DNA from: CAYRTV01 sp964505785
GTDB taxonomy: Bacteria > Acidobacteriota > Aminicenantia > Aminicenantales > Aminicenantaceae
DNA length: 64,000 nucleotides
NCBI GenBank assembly: GCA_964505785.1
Contig: CAZDJZ010000003.1
Location: forward strand, 124,001-188,000
Direction of reading: 5' to 3'
Program-made: the position numbers and the translations under genes
In this document: positions 34,024 to 42,242 of the stretch, piece by piece
Numbering within the stretch: the stretch's first letter is position 1
Layout of the letters: each line of letters begins with the position of its first letter
The notes under the pieces: generated by a model
What the model was told of the DNA's origin: nothing
The model's database searches: none
The model's input: the letters and a program-made list of their open reading frames with translations, nothing else

Positions 34024-34335
34024 ATGAACAGAAAACTCATTCGCCCTAATTTTTCCGATTTCAAAGAAAAATCCAGCCGCGAAGCCAAGAAAAAATCCCA
34101 CCCTGAATTCGAAACCCATGCGGAGAATTATTATTATTTAAAACAAATGAATAAAAAAACTCCCATGGTTTTAGTCCTTACGGATGGTGAAAATTTGGAA
34201 GGACAAATCGAATGGTATGACCGTTACTGCCTAAAGCTGACCAGGCAAGGTGTCCCTAATCTCTTGGTTTATAAAAGCAGCATAAAATACATGTATAAAA
34301 CAAATACCAGGAAAAAACCGAAAGCACCCAAATAA
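34024..34335 (+). CDS. Hfq-like Sm-fold RNA-binding protein with basic N-terminal extension
   Basis: 103 residues. Residues about 40-95 follow the Hfq Sm fold: YYLKQMNKKTPMVLVL, TDGENLEGQIEWYDRY (Sm1, compare NGIKLQGQIESFD) and LLVYKSSIKYMY (Sm2, compare VYKHAIS). The YKH signature reads YKS, so the histidine important for proximal-face RNA binding in E. coli is absent. A lysine-rich extension of about 35 residues precedes the fold and a basic tail follows (NTRKKPKAPK). ATG 34024 follows TTGGAGAAAAAAG. pdxA begins 21 bases later. Confidence 0.75.
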   Translation: MNRKLIRPNFSDFKEKSSREAKKKSHPEFETHAENYYYLKQMNKKTPMVLVLTDGENLEGQIEWYDRYCLKLTRQGVPNLLVYKSSIKYMYKTNTRKKPKAPK

Positions 34336-34356
34336 GAAAAAACCAGCCTCTTTCCC

Positions 34357-35331
34357 ATGATCCCTTCAATCGGAATAACCATAGGAGACCCGGGAGGGAT
34401 CGGTCCGGAAGTTATTCTCAAAGCACTAACTCATATCCATCAACTTCCTGAAGCCCATTATATTCTCTTTGGACCAAGACACTTTTTTTGTTCTGAGATT
34501 GACAGATTAAACCTTGACTTAACTCTCGCAGATTTCATCAGGAATGAGTCCCACGCCAGGCTTCCAGATCTCTCTGTTTATAACCTGTCTTCCGGATTTA
34601 AACTTGAACACCGGGGTCAATCCTGCCCCGCAAACGGCAAGCTCTCTTTTTCCTGCTTTGAAACCGGCGTGCGCATGGCCCTAGCCGGAAAACTCCATGC
34701 CGTTGTGACGGCACCTATTTCCAAAGAATCCTGGCAGATGGCCGGATTGGACTATCCCGGGCACACCGCCTATCTCAATCAGAAATACCCGCACGCCATT
34801 ATGTCATTTTTTTCTTCCCGTTTGAATGTGGCTCTATTCTCACACCATGTGCCGATAAAAAAGGCCATAGAGAACGTTAATAAGAAGGCATTGCAGTCAT
34901 TTTTCGAGAATTTACAAAAGAGCTTGGATAAAATCGGCCGGTTTAAATTCATTCTGGCCGGGCTTAATCCTCATGCTGGAGAAAATGGGATGTTAGGCCG
35001 GGAAGAAATCAATGAAATTATACCTGCCATGGAATCCGCGCGGAAAGCCGGAATGGACATAAGAGGCCCTTGTCCTCCGGATACGGTTTGTCTTCAGGCT
35101 CTGGATCAACCAGATACCATTGTTATTTCTCTCTATCATGACCAGGGTTTGACTGCGTTCAAATTAATCGCTTTTAATTCCGGGGTAAATGTCACTTTAG
35201 GGCTCCCCTTTATCCGCACCTCGCCGGATCACGGAACCGCATTTGATATCGCCGGCAGCGGCCGGGCCGATTCCGGCAGTATGCTGCAGGCGATCCGGCT
35301 GGCTTCGGATTTTGCCCGCCGCCAATTTTGA
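34357..35331 (+). CDS. pdxA: 4-hydroxythreonine-4-phosphate dehydrogenase
   Basis: 324 residues; NAD-dependent step of deoxyxylulose-5-phosphate-dependent vitamin B6 synthesis. Family blocks: IGITIGDPGGIGPEVILKAL at the N-terminus, VTAPISKE, FPGHT-type DYPGHTAYL, metal-ligand histidines in ALFSHHVPIK, ILAGLNPHAGENG, and SLYHDQGLTAFK, plus the closing RTSPDHGTAFDIAG. Length is normal. It is placed right after the Hfq-like gene; no other B6 gene lies in the window. Confidence 0.95.
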   Translation: MIPSIGITIGDPGGIGPEVILKALTHIHQLPEAHYILFGPRHFFCSEIDRLNLDLTLADFIRNESHARLPDLSVYNLSSGFKLEHRGQSCPANGKLSFSCFETGVRMALAGKLHAVVTAPISKESWQMAGLDYPGHTAYLNQKYPHAIMSFFSSRLNVALFSHHVPIKKAIENVNKKALQSFFENLQKSLDKIGRFKFILAGLNPHAGENGMLGREEINEIIPAMESARKAGMDIRGPCPPDTVCLQALDQPDTIVISLYHDQGLTAFKLIAFNSGVNVTLGLPFIRTSPDHGTAFDIAGSGRADSGSMLQAIRLASDFARRQF

Positions 35332-35407
35332 TCAAAAATCCATCAAACCCGGATATGGATAGCGATTCCGTTCTGGGCTCAGTTCAAATTAATAATGAAG
35401 AAGCAGA

Positions 35408-36613
35408 TTAATAGTCACTGGTCATAATAAACAGCGGTTTATAATTGAAGCTTTTATAATGAGGCCTCAGTCGTTCCGTGTTGTAATATTTGGCCACATC
35501 CACAACCTTTTTGGTGCTGGTAACAACTTCTATCGGCACATTGTCATATTGTCCATTCCGCAAGGAAACCATTCTCCCGGAAATACCGTCTAGAATAAGA
35601 TCCAAGGCCAAATTGCCGAACGCCATCGGAACAATCGAATCAATAGCATCCGGATCTCCGCACCGGACAAGATAGCTCAGTCTTTGATTGATGACATTGA
35701 TACGGCGGCCGTTATTATACCTGGATGAAAGTTCCTTCAATTGATTGGATACCAGATCTCCCACCCCTCCCAATTTTTTATGGCCGAACATATCCTGTTC
35801 ATCACTCTCAAAAACCATTTCACCGCCTTCGAATACAGTTCCTTCCGAAACCAAAACCACCGAATAGCGGCTGGGATTCGTATTGCGGTCTTTAGATAAA
35901 AGATCGCAAAGCTTTTCAATATTGAATTTATACTCCGGAATAACACAGCGGTTAGCGGCTCCCGCCATGGTCGGAATAAGAGCGGTGTATCCGGCGTAAC
36001 GCCCGAAAACCTCAATAACAAGAAATCGCTCATGGGAGCCGGCTGTGGTGCGCAATGAATGAGTCAGACTGATAATCCGGGTCACACAAGTACTGAACCC
36101 TATACAGTAATCCGTTCCGGGTACATCGTTATCCATAGTTTTCGGCACTCCGATAACCTTGACTCCTTCTTTATGCAGGCGTGCAGCATAACTCAGCGTA
36201 TCATCACCTCCAACGGGAATGAGATAATCCACCCCCAGGTAATCCAGATTTTTTAAAACCTCCGGTGTAAGATCATTGATGTCTTGGGCATAAGCATCTT
36301 GCAAGTGGTTAGGAACATTGACTTTCGGAATATGGCTCGGCCGCGTCCGCGATGTATGCAAAAACGTTCCGCCGGTGCGTCCGGCTTTATTCACATCTTC
36401 TTCAGAAAGAAGCTGGAAATGACCATGATTGTCATGGTCTTTATCCCGCATCATATCTACAAGACCGGCCCAACCCCGTCGGATGCCGATCACTTTATAT
36501 CCTTCGCGCAGAGCCCGGATGGTGATGGCCCGGATCGCAGGATTCAATCCCGGAACATCACCGCCGCCTGTTAAAATCCCAATAATTTTTTTTTTCGTTT
36601 TGATATTTGCCAT
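35408..36613 (-). CDS. 6-phosphofructokinase, pyrophosphate-type signature
   Basis: 401 residues. Phosphofructokinase A family: GILTGGGDVPGLNPAIRAI at the N-terminus, phosphate-donor region PVGGDDTLSYA near 134-143 and catalytic PKTMDNDVPGTDY near 156-168, then ERFLVIEVFGRYAGYTAL. GGDD (rather than GGDG) and PKT (rather than PGT) are the residues that mark pyrophosphate-dependent enzymes, so PPi-fructose-6-phosphate 1-phosphotransferase (reversible) is likely; this is read from signature residues only. Preceded by GGAGAG and a TATAAT at 36642-36647. It is a single gene, convergent with pdxA. Confidence 0.9.
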   Translation of the reverse strand: MANIKTKKKIIGILTGGGDVPGLNPAIRAITIRALREGYKVIGIRRGWAGLVDMMRDKDHDNHGHFQLLSEEDVNKAGRTGGTFLHTSRTRPSHIPKVNVPNHLQDAYAQDINDLTPEVLKNLDYLGVDYLIPVGGDDTLSYAARLHKEGVKVIGVPKTMDNDVPGTDYCIGFSTCVTRIISLTHSLRTTAGSHERFLVIEVFGRYAGYTALIPTMAGAANRCVIPEYKFNIEKLCDLLSKDRNTNPSRYSVVLVSEGTVFEGGEMVFESDEQDMFGHKKLGGVGDLVSNQLKELSSRYNNGRRINVINQRLSYLVRCGDPDAIDSIVPMAFGNLALDLILDGISGRMVSLRNGQYDNVPIEVVTSTKKVVDVAKYYNTERLRPHYKSFNYKPLFIMTSDY

Positions 36614-36825
36614 TGCAGTCTCTCCTTGTCCGTCTTTCTATATTATACCCTGAATTCCTCCATTACCCGCACCATTGCTTGAAAAATCATAAAGCCTTTC
36701 CCTTGTCACCCGGGAAGAAGCCGCCGCTTGGCCAAGCCAATGGTTATCCCGCTTTTCGTTCCGTCCGCAAAGAGGATTCGCTGACATCCTTTTATTGTTC
36801 CGGAAAATCTCTTTGAATGAATTCT

Positions 36826-37278
36826 CTATTGCCGGTAGCGTTTGAGTTCGGCCTGCATATCCCGCTCCCTGTCTCGTTCCCGGATTGCTTCACGCTTCTG
36901 ATGAACTTTCTTTCCTTTAGCAAGAGCGACTTCCACTTTGATCCAGCCTCTATCTGTAATAAACATTTTTGTCGGAATCAGCGTGAAGCCTCTTTCTTTA
37001 ATTTTCCCGGTTAAACGCTTTATTTCCCTGCGATGAAGCAGCAATTTTCTGTCCCGGACAGGTTCGTGATTGAGGCGGTTTGCCGGATCATACTGGCTGA
37101 TATGGCAGCCGGTCAAATAGATTTCTCCATTCCGGAGATCCGCATAGCTTTCCTTTAGACTAACCCGTCCTTCCCGAACCGACTTGACTTCACTTCCGGC
37201 CAAAGAAATCCCAGCCTCATACGTTTCCTGTATGTCATAATTAAAATTGGCTTTTTTATTTTTCGCTATGATCTTCAT
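36826..37278 (-). CDS. smpB: SsrA-binding protein SmpB
   Basis: 150 residues (start MKIIAKNKKANFNYD). SmpB escorts tmRNA to stalled ribosomes. Conserved blocks: ETYEAGISLAGSEVKSVREG, SYADLRNGEIYL, KLLLHRREIKRL, GFTLIPTKMF and the basic tail QKREAIRERDRERD. The start at 37278 lies 23 bases inside the upstream CBS-domain gene; an in-frame ATG 24 bases earlier would add residues absent from the family. No tmRNA gene was recognised in the window. Confidence 0.94.
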   Translation of the reverse strand: MKIIAKNKKANFNYDIQETYEAGISLAGSEVKSVREGRVSLKESYADLRNGEIYLTGCHISQYDPANRLNHEPVRDRKLLLHRREIKRLTGKIKERGFTLIPTKMFITDRGWIKVEVALAKGKKVHQKREAIRERDRERDMQAELKRYRQ

Positions 37279-38533
37279 GAGGAGCCTTATTATCCGGCAC
37301 ACAAACCCGCAAGGAATAGATATGCCTTTTTTTCATTTTATTTACAAGAAAAGAAGAATCTTGATAACTCAGGCTGTCCCCTTCTTCCGGGATACGCCCG
37401 AATTCTTTAAGAAAAAATCCAGCTATGGTGGTATAATCTCCTTGATCCGGCAAGCGGATAGGGATTCTCTGATTGACATCTTTGATGGAGGCATTTCCTC
37501 GAACCAAGTATTCGTTATCCTTGACTAAATGAATCAGCTTTTCCGCTTCCACATCATATTCATCCTGAATTTCTCCAATAATTTCCTCAATAATATCCTC
37601 AAGAGTCACGATGCCTTCCATGTTCCCGAATTCATCCACGACAAACACCAGATGGTTCACATTTTCAAGCATCTGCAGCAAAACTCTTTCCAGAGAAGCC
37701 GATTCGGGCACAAAGAAAGGAGTCCGCAGAAATTTCTTCAGGTTAAACTCATCCCCCCCTCCCAGGTGGGAAATAAGATCCTTCACATGAATAACTCCTT
37801 CAATATTATCCATCCGTTCTCTGTAAACGGGAAAACGGGAAAATCCCTCACTATGCAAAAGGGACATGATTTTATCCAAAGAATCATCAAGGTTGATCGC
37901 CTTGACCTGGGTTCTGGGAATCATGATTTCCCTTACCGAGCGGGTTCCGATATCCAGGACCCCCGCAATCATTTTTTTTCTCAAAGAGGACATCCCTTTG
38001 ATTCCCATGGACAGCTGTAATTTCATTTCTTCTTCGTTTAAAGACCGGGACGCTTCCTTGTCCCTGCGCTTTTCAGGAAACACCAGCCGGGTTATAAACG
38101 TAAAAAACCGAACCAGAGGATAAAAGATCCACATGAAAATCTGAATAGGGCGGGCAAACAAAAAAGATACCTTAATGGGATTATAAGCGGCATAGGTTTT
38201 TGGATTAATTTCGGAAAAAATCAAAATGAGCAGGGTGGTCACCAGCGTGGAAAGCAGGACCGCCTCATTTTTATTCGGCATAAATGAAACGAAAATATAT
38301 GTACAGACCGAAGCCGCCGCTGCATTCACAAGCGTATTCCCTATGAGAATCGTAGCCAGGAGGTCATCCACTCTTCTCAGCATTTTTTTTATGAGCTGAG
38401 CAGGCTTGGATCCTTGGCGGCTAAGATAATCGATTTTATGGGAGTTTGCGCCGATAATGGCCGTTTCAGATGAAGAAAAGAGCGCACTGAGCAGAAGAAA
38501 AAAAACAAATAAAAGAAGAGCGGGAACCAGCAT
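37256..38533 (-). CDS. CNNM/CorC-type membrane protein with CBS domains
   Basis: 425 residues. N-terminal DUF21 membrane domain (about 1-180: FSSSETAIIGANSHKI, ILIGNTLVNAAAASVCTYIF, LILIFSEINPKTYAAYNP), a CBS pair (about 200-325: IMIPRTQVKAINLDD, FSRFPVYRE, FVVDEFGNMEGIVTLED) and a CorC/HlyC C-terminal domain (DYTTIAGFFLKEFGRIPEEG). Members are linked to magnesium/cobalt export; the historic hemolysin label is not meaningful. It follows carD by nine bases on the same strand and overlaps smpB. Confidence 0.9.
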   Translation of the reverse strand: MLVPALLLFVFFLLLSALFSSSETAIIGANSHKIDYLSRQGSKPAQLIKKMLRRVDDLLATILIGNTLVNAAAASVCTYIFVSFMPNKNEAVLLSTLVTTLLILIFSEINPKTYAAYNPIKVSFLFARPIQIFMWIFYPLVRFFTFITRLVFPEKRRDKEASRSLNEEEMKLQLSMGIKGMSSLRKKMIAGVLDIGTRSVREIMIPRTQVKAINLDDSLDKIMSLLHSEGFSRFPVYRERMDNIEGVIHVKDLISHLGGGDEFNLKKFLRTPFFVPESASLERVLLQMLENVNHLVFVVDEFGNMEGIVTLEDIIEEIIGEIQDEYDVEAEKLIHLVKDNEYLVRGNASIKDVNQRIPIRLPDQGDYTTIAGFFLKEFGRIPEEGDSLSYQDSSFLVNKMKKRHIYSLRVCVPDNKAPHEDHSEK

Positions 38534-38542
38534 TCCAAATAC

Positions 38543-39061
38543 TCAAGAATCCATTTGGTGCGTACTGTTTTCAAAGCACGCAGACAACTTATCCTGAACC
38601 TGCTGTCTTATTTCTTCCGGACTGCAATCAGCGACTTCACAGATTTCCATAATCAGGAGTTCCTTGGCTTTCTCCATCATCTTTTTTTCTCTGAATGAAA
38701 GTGGTTTGACCATATCAAGATGATAAAGGCTTTTCAGAACCATGGCCACATCCAGAATAGATCCGGACTTCATTAATTCGACATGTTCTTTATACCGGCC
38801 TTTCCAATTTTTGGTTACGTTTACGATTCCATCTTCAAGAAAAAGGAATAACTGCTGCAGCTTTTCCTGAGAGATGAGCTTGCGTATTCCCATTTCTTCG
38901 GCGCTTGCTGACGGAACCATAATCAAGGTGTCATTGGCAACGATTCTCAAATGATAAACCCGGGACTTCTCCCCATAGAAAGTTTCTTGCTGAATATCCT
39001 CAACAACAACGATACCCTGGTTCGGGTAAATGACTTTGTCCCCAACTGAAAAATTATTCAT
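38543..39061 (-). CDS. CarD-family transcription regulator
   Basis: 172 residues (start MNNFSVGDKVIYPNQGIVVV). N-terminal RNA-polymerase-interacting Tudor-like domain (VGDKVIYPNQG, YHLRIVANDTLIMVPSASAEEMG) and a C-terminal helical DNA-binding domain (GSILDVAMVLKSLYHLD, LSFREKKMMEKAKELLIMEI). CarD proteins stabilise promoter open complexes, notably at rRNA promoters in actinobacteria and myxobacteria. The start is fixed by a perfect promoter directly upstream, which leaves a 5' leader of only about seven bases. Confidence 0.92.
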   Translation of the reverse strand: MNNFSVGDKVIYPNQGIVVVEDIQQETFYGEKSRVYHLRIVANDTLIMVPSASAEEMGIRKLISQEKLQQLFLFLEDGIVNVTKNWKGRYKEHVELMKSGSILDVAMVLKSLYHLDMVKPLSFREKKMMEKAKELLIMEICEVADCSPEEIRQQVQDKLSACFENSTHQMDS

Positions 39062-39074
39062 TTCTAGAATGTTT

Positions 39075-39103
39075 ATTATATTCAAAATTCCCTATATAGT
39101 CAA
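39075..39103 (-). promoter_or_regulatory. Promoter of the carD operon
   Basis: Minus strand: -35 TTGACT (39103-39098), 17-bp spacer, -10 TATAAT (39080-39075). The ATG of carD is at 39061, so the transcript should be nearly leaderless. Confidence 0.65.
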
Positions 39104-39144
39104 ACATAATGTTCCCTGTTTAATCCTATTCGCTCCCTTTCAGC

Positions 39145-39173
39145 TTGACAGATAAAGCCAGGTTTATTAATAT
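39145..39173 (+). promoter_or_regulatory. Promoter of the rpmH operon
   Basis: -35 TTGACA (39145-39150), 17-bp spacer, -10 TAATAT (39168-39173), 36 bases before the rpmH ATG. Confidence 0.65.
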
Positions 39174-39208
39174 ATTCATCCAAACTAAAGTAGAAAAAGA
39201 GTTATACG

Positions 39209-39343
39209 ATGAAAAGAACATTCCAACCTAATAATCGAAGACGAAAAAAGAACCACGGATTTCTGGTTCGAATGCGCACCAAAGGCGGAAGAAAGATTAT
39301 CAAGAACCGGCGTAAAAAGGGGAGAATAAGACTGGCCGGTTGA
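39209..39343 (+). CDS. rpmH: 50S ribosomal protein L34
   Basis: 44 residues, MKRTFQPNNRRRKKNHGFL continuing with VRMRTKGGRKIIKNRRKKG, the full L34 signature; very basic as expected. First gene of the conserved rpmH-rnpA-yidD-yidC-jag-mnmE-mnmG block. Its stop shares a base with the rnpA start (TGATG). Confidence 0.97.
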   Translation: MKRTFQPNNRRRKKNHGFLVRMRTKGGRKIIKNRRKKGRIRLAG

Positions 39344-39690
39344 TGGCTGAGACCCTCAGCCTCCTTGAGAGGCTCAGATATAGAAAAGATTTTTCGCTTA
39401 TATATGCAGAGGGAAAACGTTATAGAGGGAAGTATTTTATTCTTGTCTATCTTTCAAACGAGTTCAGTCATTCTAGGTTTGCTGCCGTAGCCAGTAAAAA
39501 AATTGGAAATGCAGTTAAACGTAATCGGGCTAAAAGAAGGATAAGAGCTTTATTCCGGAGGAATAAACATTTGACACATGCATCTCTGGATATGATTTTC
39601 ATCTCCAAAAAAGGAATTGTGGCGGCACCTTGGCCATTATTGGAACAGGAATTTATAAAAGCTCTCAAAACCATCGATTCCCAGGATTGA
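39343..39690 (+). CDS. rnpA: Ribonuclease P protein component
   Basis: 115 residues. Protein cofactor of RNase P, which matures tRNA 5' ends. Core motif FAAVASKKIGNAVKRNRAKRRIRALFRR is the RnpA signature (given here in part: KKIGNAVKRNRAKRRIR). N-terminal RLRYRKDFSLIYAEGKRY also fits. ATG at 39343 overlaps the rpmH stop; a TTG one codon earlier is less likely. Confidence 0.96.
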   Translation: MAETLSLLERLRYRKDFSLIYAEGKRYRGKYFILVYLSNEFSHSRFAAVASKKIGNAVKRNRAKRRIRALFRRNKHLTHASLDMIFISKKGIVAAPWPLLEQEFIKALKTIDSQD

Positions 39691-39696
39691 CATCTC

Positions 39697-39906
39697 ATGA
39701 AAAAAGGTGTGCTGCTTTTATTGACATTGTATAAAACGGCTGTCTCTCCATTTCTCGGAAATCATTGCCGTTTTCATCCGTCGTGTTCGACTTATACATA
39801 TGAGGCTGTAGAAAAATACGGACTCTCAAAAGGAATTTACCTCGGAACTAAAAGACTCCTCAAATGCCATCCCTTTCACCCAGGTGGAGTCGACCCCGTT
39901 CCTTAA
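39697..39906 (+). CDS. yidD: Membrane protein insertion efficiency factor YidD
   Basis: 69 residues. Contains the YidD signature: TLYKTAVSPFLGNHCRFHPS, CSTYTYEAVEKYG and KRLLKCHPFHPGGVDPVP. Small amphipathic membrane-associated protein that assists YidC-dependent insertion. Lies six bases after rnpA and 14 before yidC. Confidence 0.95.
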   Translation: MKKGVLLLLTLYKTAVSPFLGNHCRFHPSCSTYTYEAVEKYGLSKGIYLGTKRLLKCHPFHPGGVDPVP

Positions 39907-39920
39907 AGGACCCAAATATC

Positions 39921-41582
39921 ATGGAAAAAAGATTACTGTTAGCCATTGTTCTTTCATTTGTTGTGTTGTTCGGATATCAAGCGCTGTTTGTTGAAAAGGA
40001 GCCCATCCGGCAGCAAGTTCGCCGTCCGGAGCCGGAAGCAGAGGTTTCAGAAACCCAGCCGGAAGAAATGCCCGAGTCGGAACCCACAGCCAAAAAGGCA
40101 GCGCCGCTGCAAACCAGTCCTGAAGAAACAGCCGAATCATTTGATTCCGTTTATTCAGAAGAAGAAAATACCATCGTCGTAGAAACCAGCCTATACCGGG
40201 CCGAATGGAGTAACAAAGGGGCGGTGTTAAAGAGCTGGACCTTGAAACAGCACAAAGACGAAAACGGCAATCCAATGGAACTGGTCACCCAGACCGCCCG
40301 GGATATCGGATATTATCCGTTTTCTTTGATGACAGAAGAAAGCGGCCTGGATGCTCCGGCTAACCAGGCCCTGTTTCAAACAGACACGCAGAACCTGAAT
40401 TTCACCCAAGCCGATTCCGCAACCCTTACTTTTCTTTTCTCCAATCCTTCAGGAAACCGTGTCTCCAAAACGTTTACTTTTCATCAAAACAGTTACGCCA
40501 TTGACATCGAGATCAATGCCTGGTCCGGGCGCCGGCAAATCAACCCGCGTATTGTATGGGGGCCTTCTATTGTCAATGATGTTCAGACAGAAGATAAACA
40601 ATTCGGTCAAGAAGACGGAGCCGCGGTCTTTTCCGGAGATGACGTGACCAGGATTAAGGAAAAAGACTATAAAGGTGAAGCCAGTTCATTTAATTTTGTT
40701 CAATGGGCGGCATATGAAGGACAGTACTTTACCGCATTGATGCTTACGCAGCCTCAGCAATCAAGTGCGGTTTATTTCCAGAAAACCATCAACGATGCCT
40801 CCTATTATTTTTTAGGAGCTACACATATTCAGCGAGCTTTTCTTGGCCCCAAGCAGTATGACCTCCTGTCCGATTTCGGACACCAAGCAAACAAACTTAT
40901 CAAATTTGGTTTTTTCGGGTTCATCGCCGAAATTCTTTATAAAGCCATTAAGGCCATTCATCAGGCTGTTCCCAATTGGGGTTTCAGTATTATTCTTTTG
41001 ACTATTATTATAAAAATAATCTTTTTTCCCCTTACATACAGCAGTACGAAGTCTATGGCTAAAATGCAGGAACTGCAGCCGAAAATAAAAGCGCTGCGCT
41101 CCAAATATAAAAAAGCCAAACAGGATATAGACCAGCGCCGCAAACTCAACGAAGAAACCATGAAGCTGTATAAAGAACACGGCGTTAATCCGGCAGGAGG
41201 TTGTTTGCCCATTCTGATTCAATTGCCGATTTTTTGGGGGTTTTTCCGCCTTCTGATCGTCGCGATTGAATTTCGGCATAGTCCTTTCATCCTTTGGATT
41301 AATGACCTTTCTATCAAGGACCCGTATTATGTCACCCCTATTCTTATGGGAATCACCCAATACATAAGTCAGAAAATGACTCCCACCAGTGCGGATCCGA
41401 CGCAACGGAAAATGATGCTTATAATGCCGGTGGTCATGACCGTCTTTTTTATGAATTTTCAAAGTGGTCTGGTCCTTTACTGGCTAACCAATAACGTATT
41501 GCAGATTGGACAACAATTCATCATGAATCGTTTTATGCATAAAGAAAAGAGAGAGACCCATGGCAAAAGAAGAAACAAATAA
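39921..41582 (+). CDS. yidC: Membrane protein insertase YidC
   Basis: 553 residues; long diderm-type YidC. N-terminal membrane anchor (RLLLAIVLSFVVLFGYQALF), an acidic linker (about 30-75), a periplasmic beta domain (about 85-350) and the conserved insertase core (NWGFSIILLTIIIKIIFFPL, SMAKMQELQPKIKALRSKYK, GVNPAGGCLPILIQLPIFWG, SGLVLYWLTNNVLQIGQQ). Start MEKRLLLAIV at 39921; an earlier in-frame ATG lies inside yidD. The last 23 bases overlap jag. Confidence 0.96.
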   Translation: MEKRLLLAIVLSFVVLFGYQALFVEKEPIRQQVRRPEPEAEVSETQPEEMPESEPTAKKAAPLQTSPEETAESFDSVYSEEENTIVVETSLYRAEWSNKGAVLKSWTLKQHKDENGNPMELVTQTARDIGYYPFSLMTEESGLDAPANQALFQTDTQNLNFTQADSATLTFLFSNPSGNRVSKTFTFHQNSYAIDIEINAWSGRRQINPRIVWGPSIVNDVQTEDKQFGQEDGAAVFSGDDVTRIKEKDYKGEASSFNFVQWAAYEGQYFTALMLTQPQQSSAVYFQKTINDASYYFLGATHIQRAFLGPKQYDLLSDFGHQANKLIKFGFFGFIAEILYKAIKAIHQAVPNWGFSIILLTIIIKIIFFPLTYSSTKSMAKMQELQPKIKALRSKYKKAKQDIDQRRKLNEETMKLYKEHGVNPAGGCLPILIQLPIFWGFFRLLIVAIEFRHSPFILWINDLSIKDPYYVTPILMGITQYISQKMTPTSADPTQRKMMLIMPVVMTVFFMNFQSGLVLYWLTNNVLQIGQQFIMNRFMHKEKRETHGKRRNK

Positions 41583-42192
41583 CAAGCAAGAGTTTAAGGG
41601 CCGCAATCTGGAAGAAGTCATCAGTCATGCTGAGCATGTTTTAAAGATCCCCCGAACTCAGTTCAACTATGAAATTGTCGCAGAAAAGACTAAACTTTTC
41701 GGAATCAAAACCAAGGAAATTGTTATCAGAGCCTGGCCTAAATCCACGTCAAAGCCGGCCTCTGAATTTCAATTTTTAGACAAATTTCTGGAAAAATTTC
41801 CCTTGGAGCTCAGCTGCCAGGTTAAAAAAAACCGGGACATCCATCATTTTATTTTTGACGGAAAAGACAAAAGCTACCTTCTTCAAAAAGATGGAGCCCT
41901 TTTATTAGCTTTACAGCATATCCTCAATAAAATATCCCCGCACCGGGTCCAAACCGATTGTGATTTCTTCCGCAAAAGAAAAGAGCGGGAATTAAGAGAC
42001 TATGTTCAATATGTTGCCCGAAAAGTCCGGGAATCCGGACGAAAAGAAACATTGGACTATATGAATCCCTATGAACGCCGCCTGGTCCACTTGACAGTGA
42101 ATAAAATTTCCGGGATATCCACAGAGAGCCTGGGAAACGGATTTATGAAAAAAGTCCGGGTTTATCCTCTTAAAGGAAACCAAGGCTCCTGA
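41560..42192 (+). CDS. jag: Jag/KhpB RNA-binding protein
   Basis: 210 residues: Jag N-terminal domain (EVISHAEHVLKIPRTQFNYE, KTKLFGIKTKEIVIRA), a KH-type domain, and a C-terminal R3H domain (DYMNPYERRLVHLTVNKI). The usual neighbour of yidC; homologues bind RNA and affect cell elongation. The central KH part is divergent. Start at MAKEETNN inside the end of yidC. Confidence 0.88.
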   Translation: MAKEETNNKQEFKGRNLEEVISHAEHVLKIPRTQFNYEIVAEKTKLFGIKTKEIVIRAWPKSTSKPASEFQFLDKFLEKFPLELSCQVKKNRDIHHFIFDGKDKSYLLQKDGALLLALQHILNKISPHRVQTDCDFFRKRKERELRDYVQYVARKVRESGRKETLDYMNPYERRLVHLTVNKISGISTESLGNGFMKKVRVYPLKGNQGS

Positions 42193-42242
42193 TAAAAAAC
42201 TAAAAACAGGAAAACCCCGTTTTCTCCCAGGGTGGACATAAC

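Noticed and set aside
40812..41462. 216-codon minus-strand frame opposite yidC
   Set aside because: Antisense shadow of the conserved YidC core with no recognisable domain.
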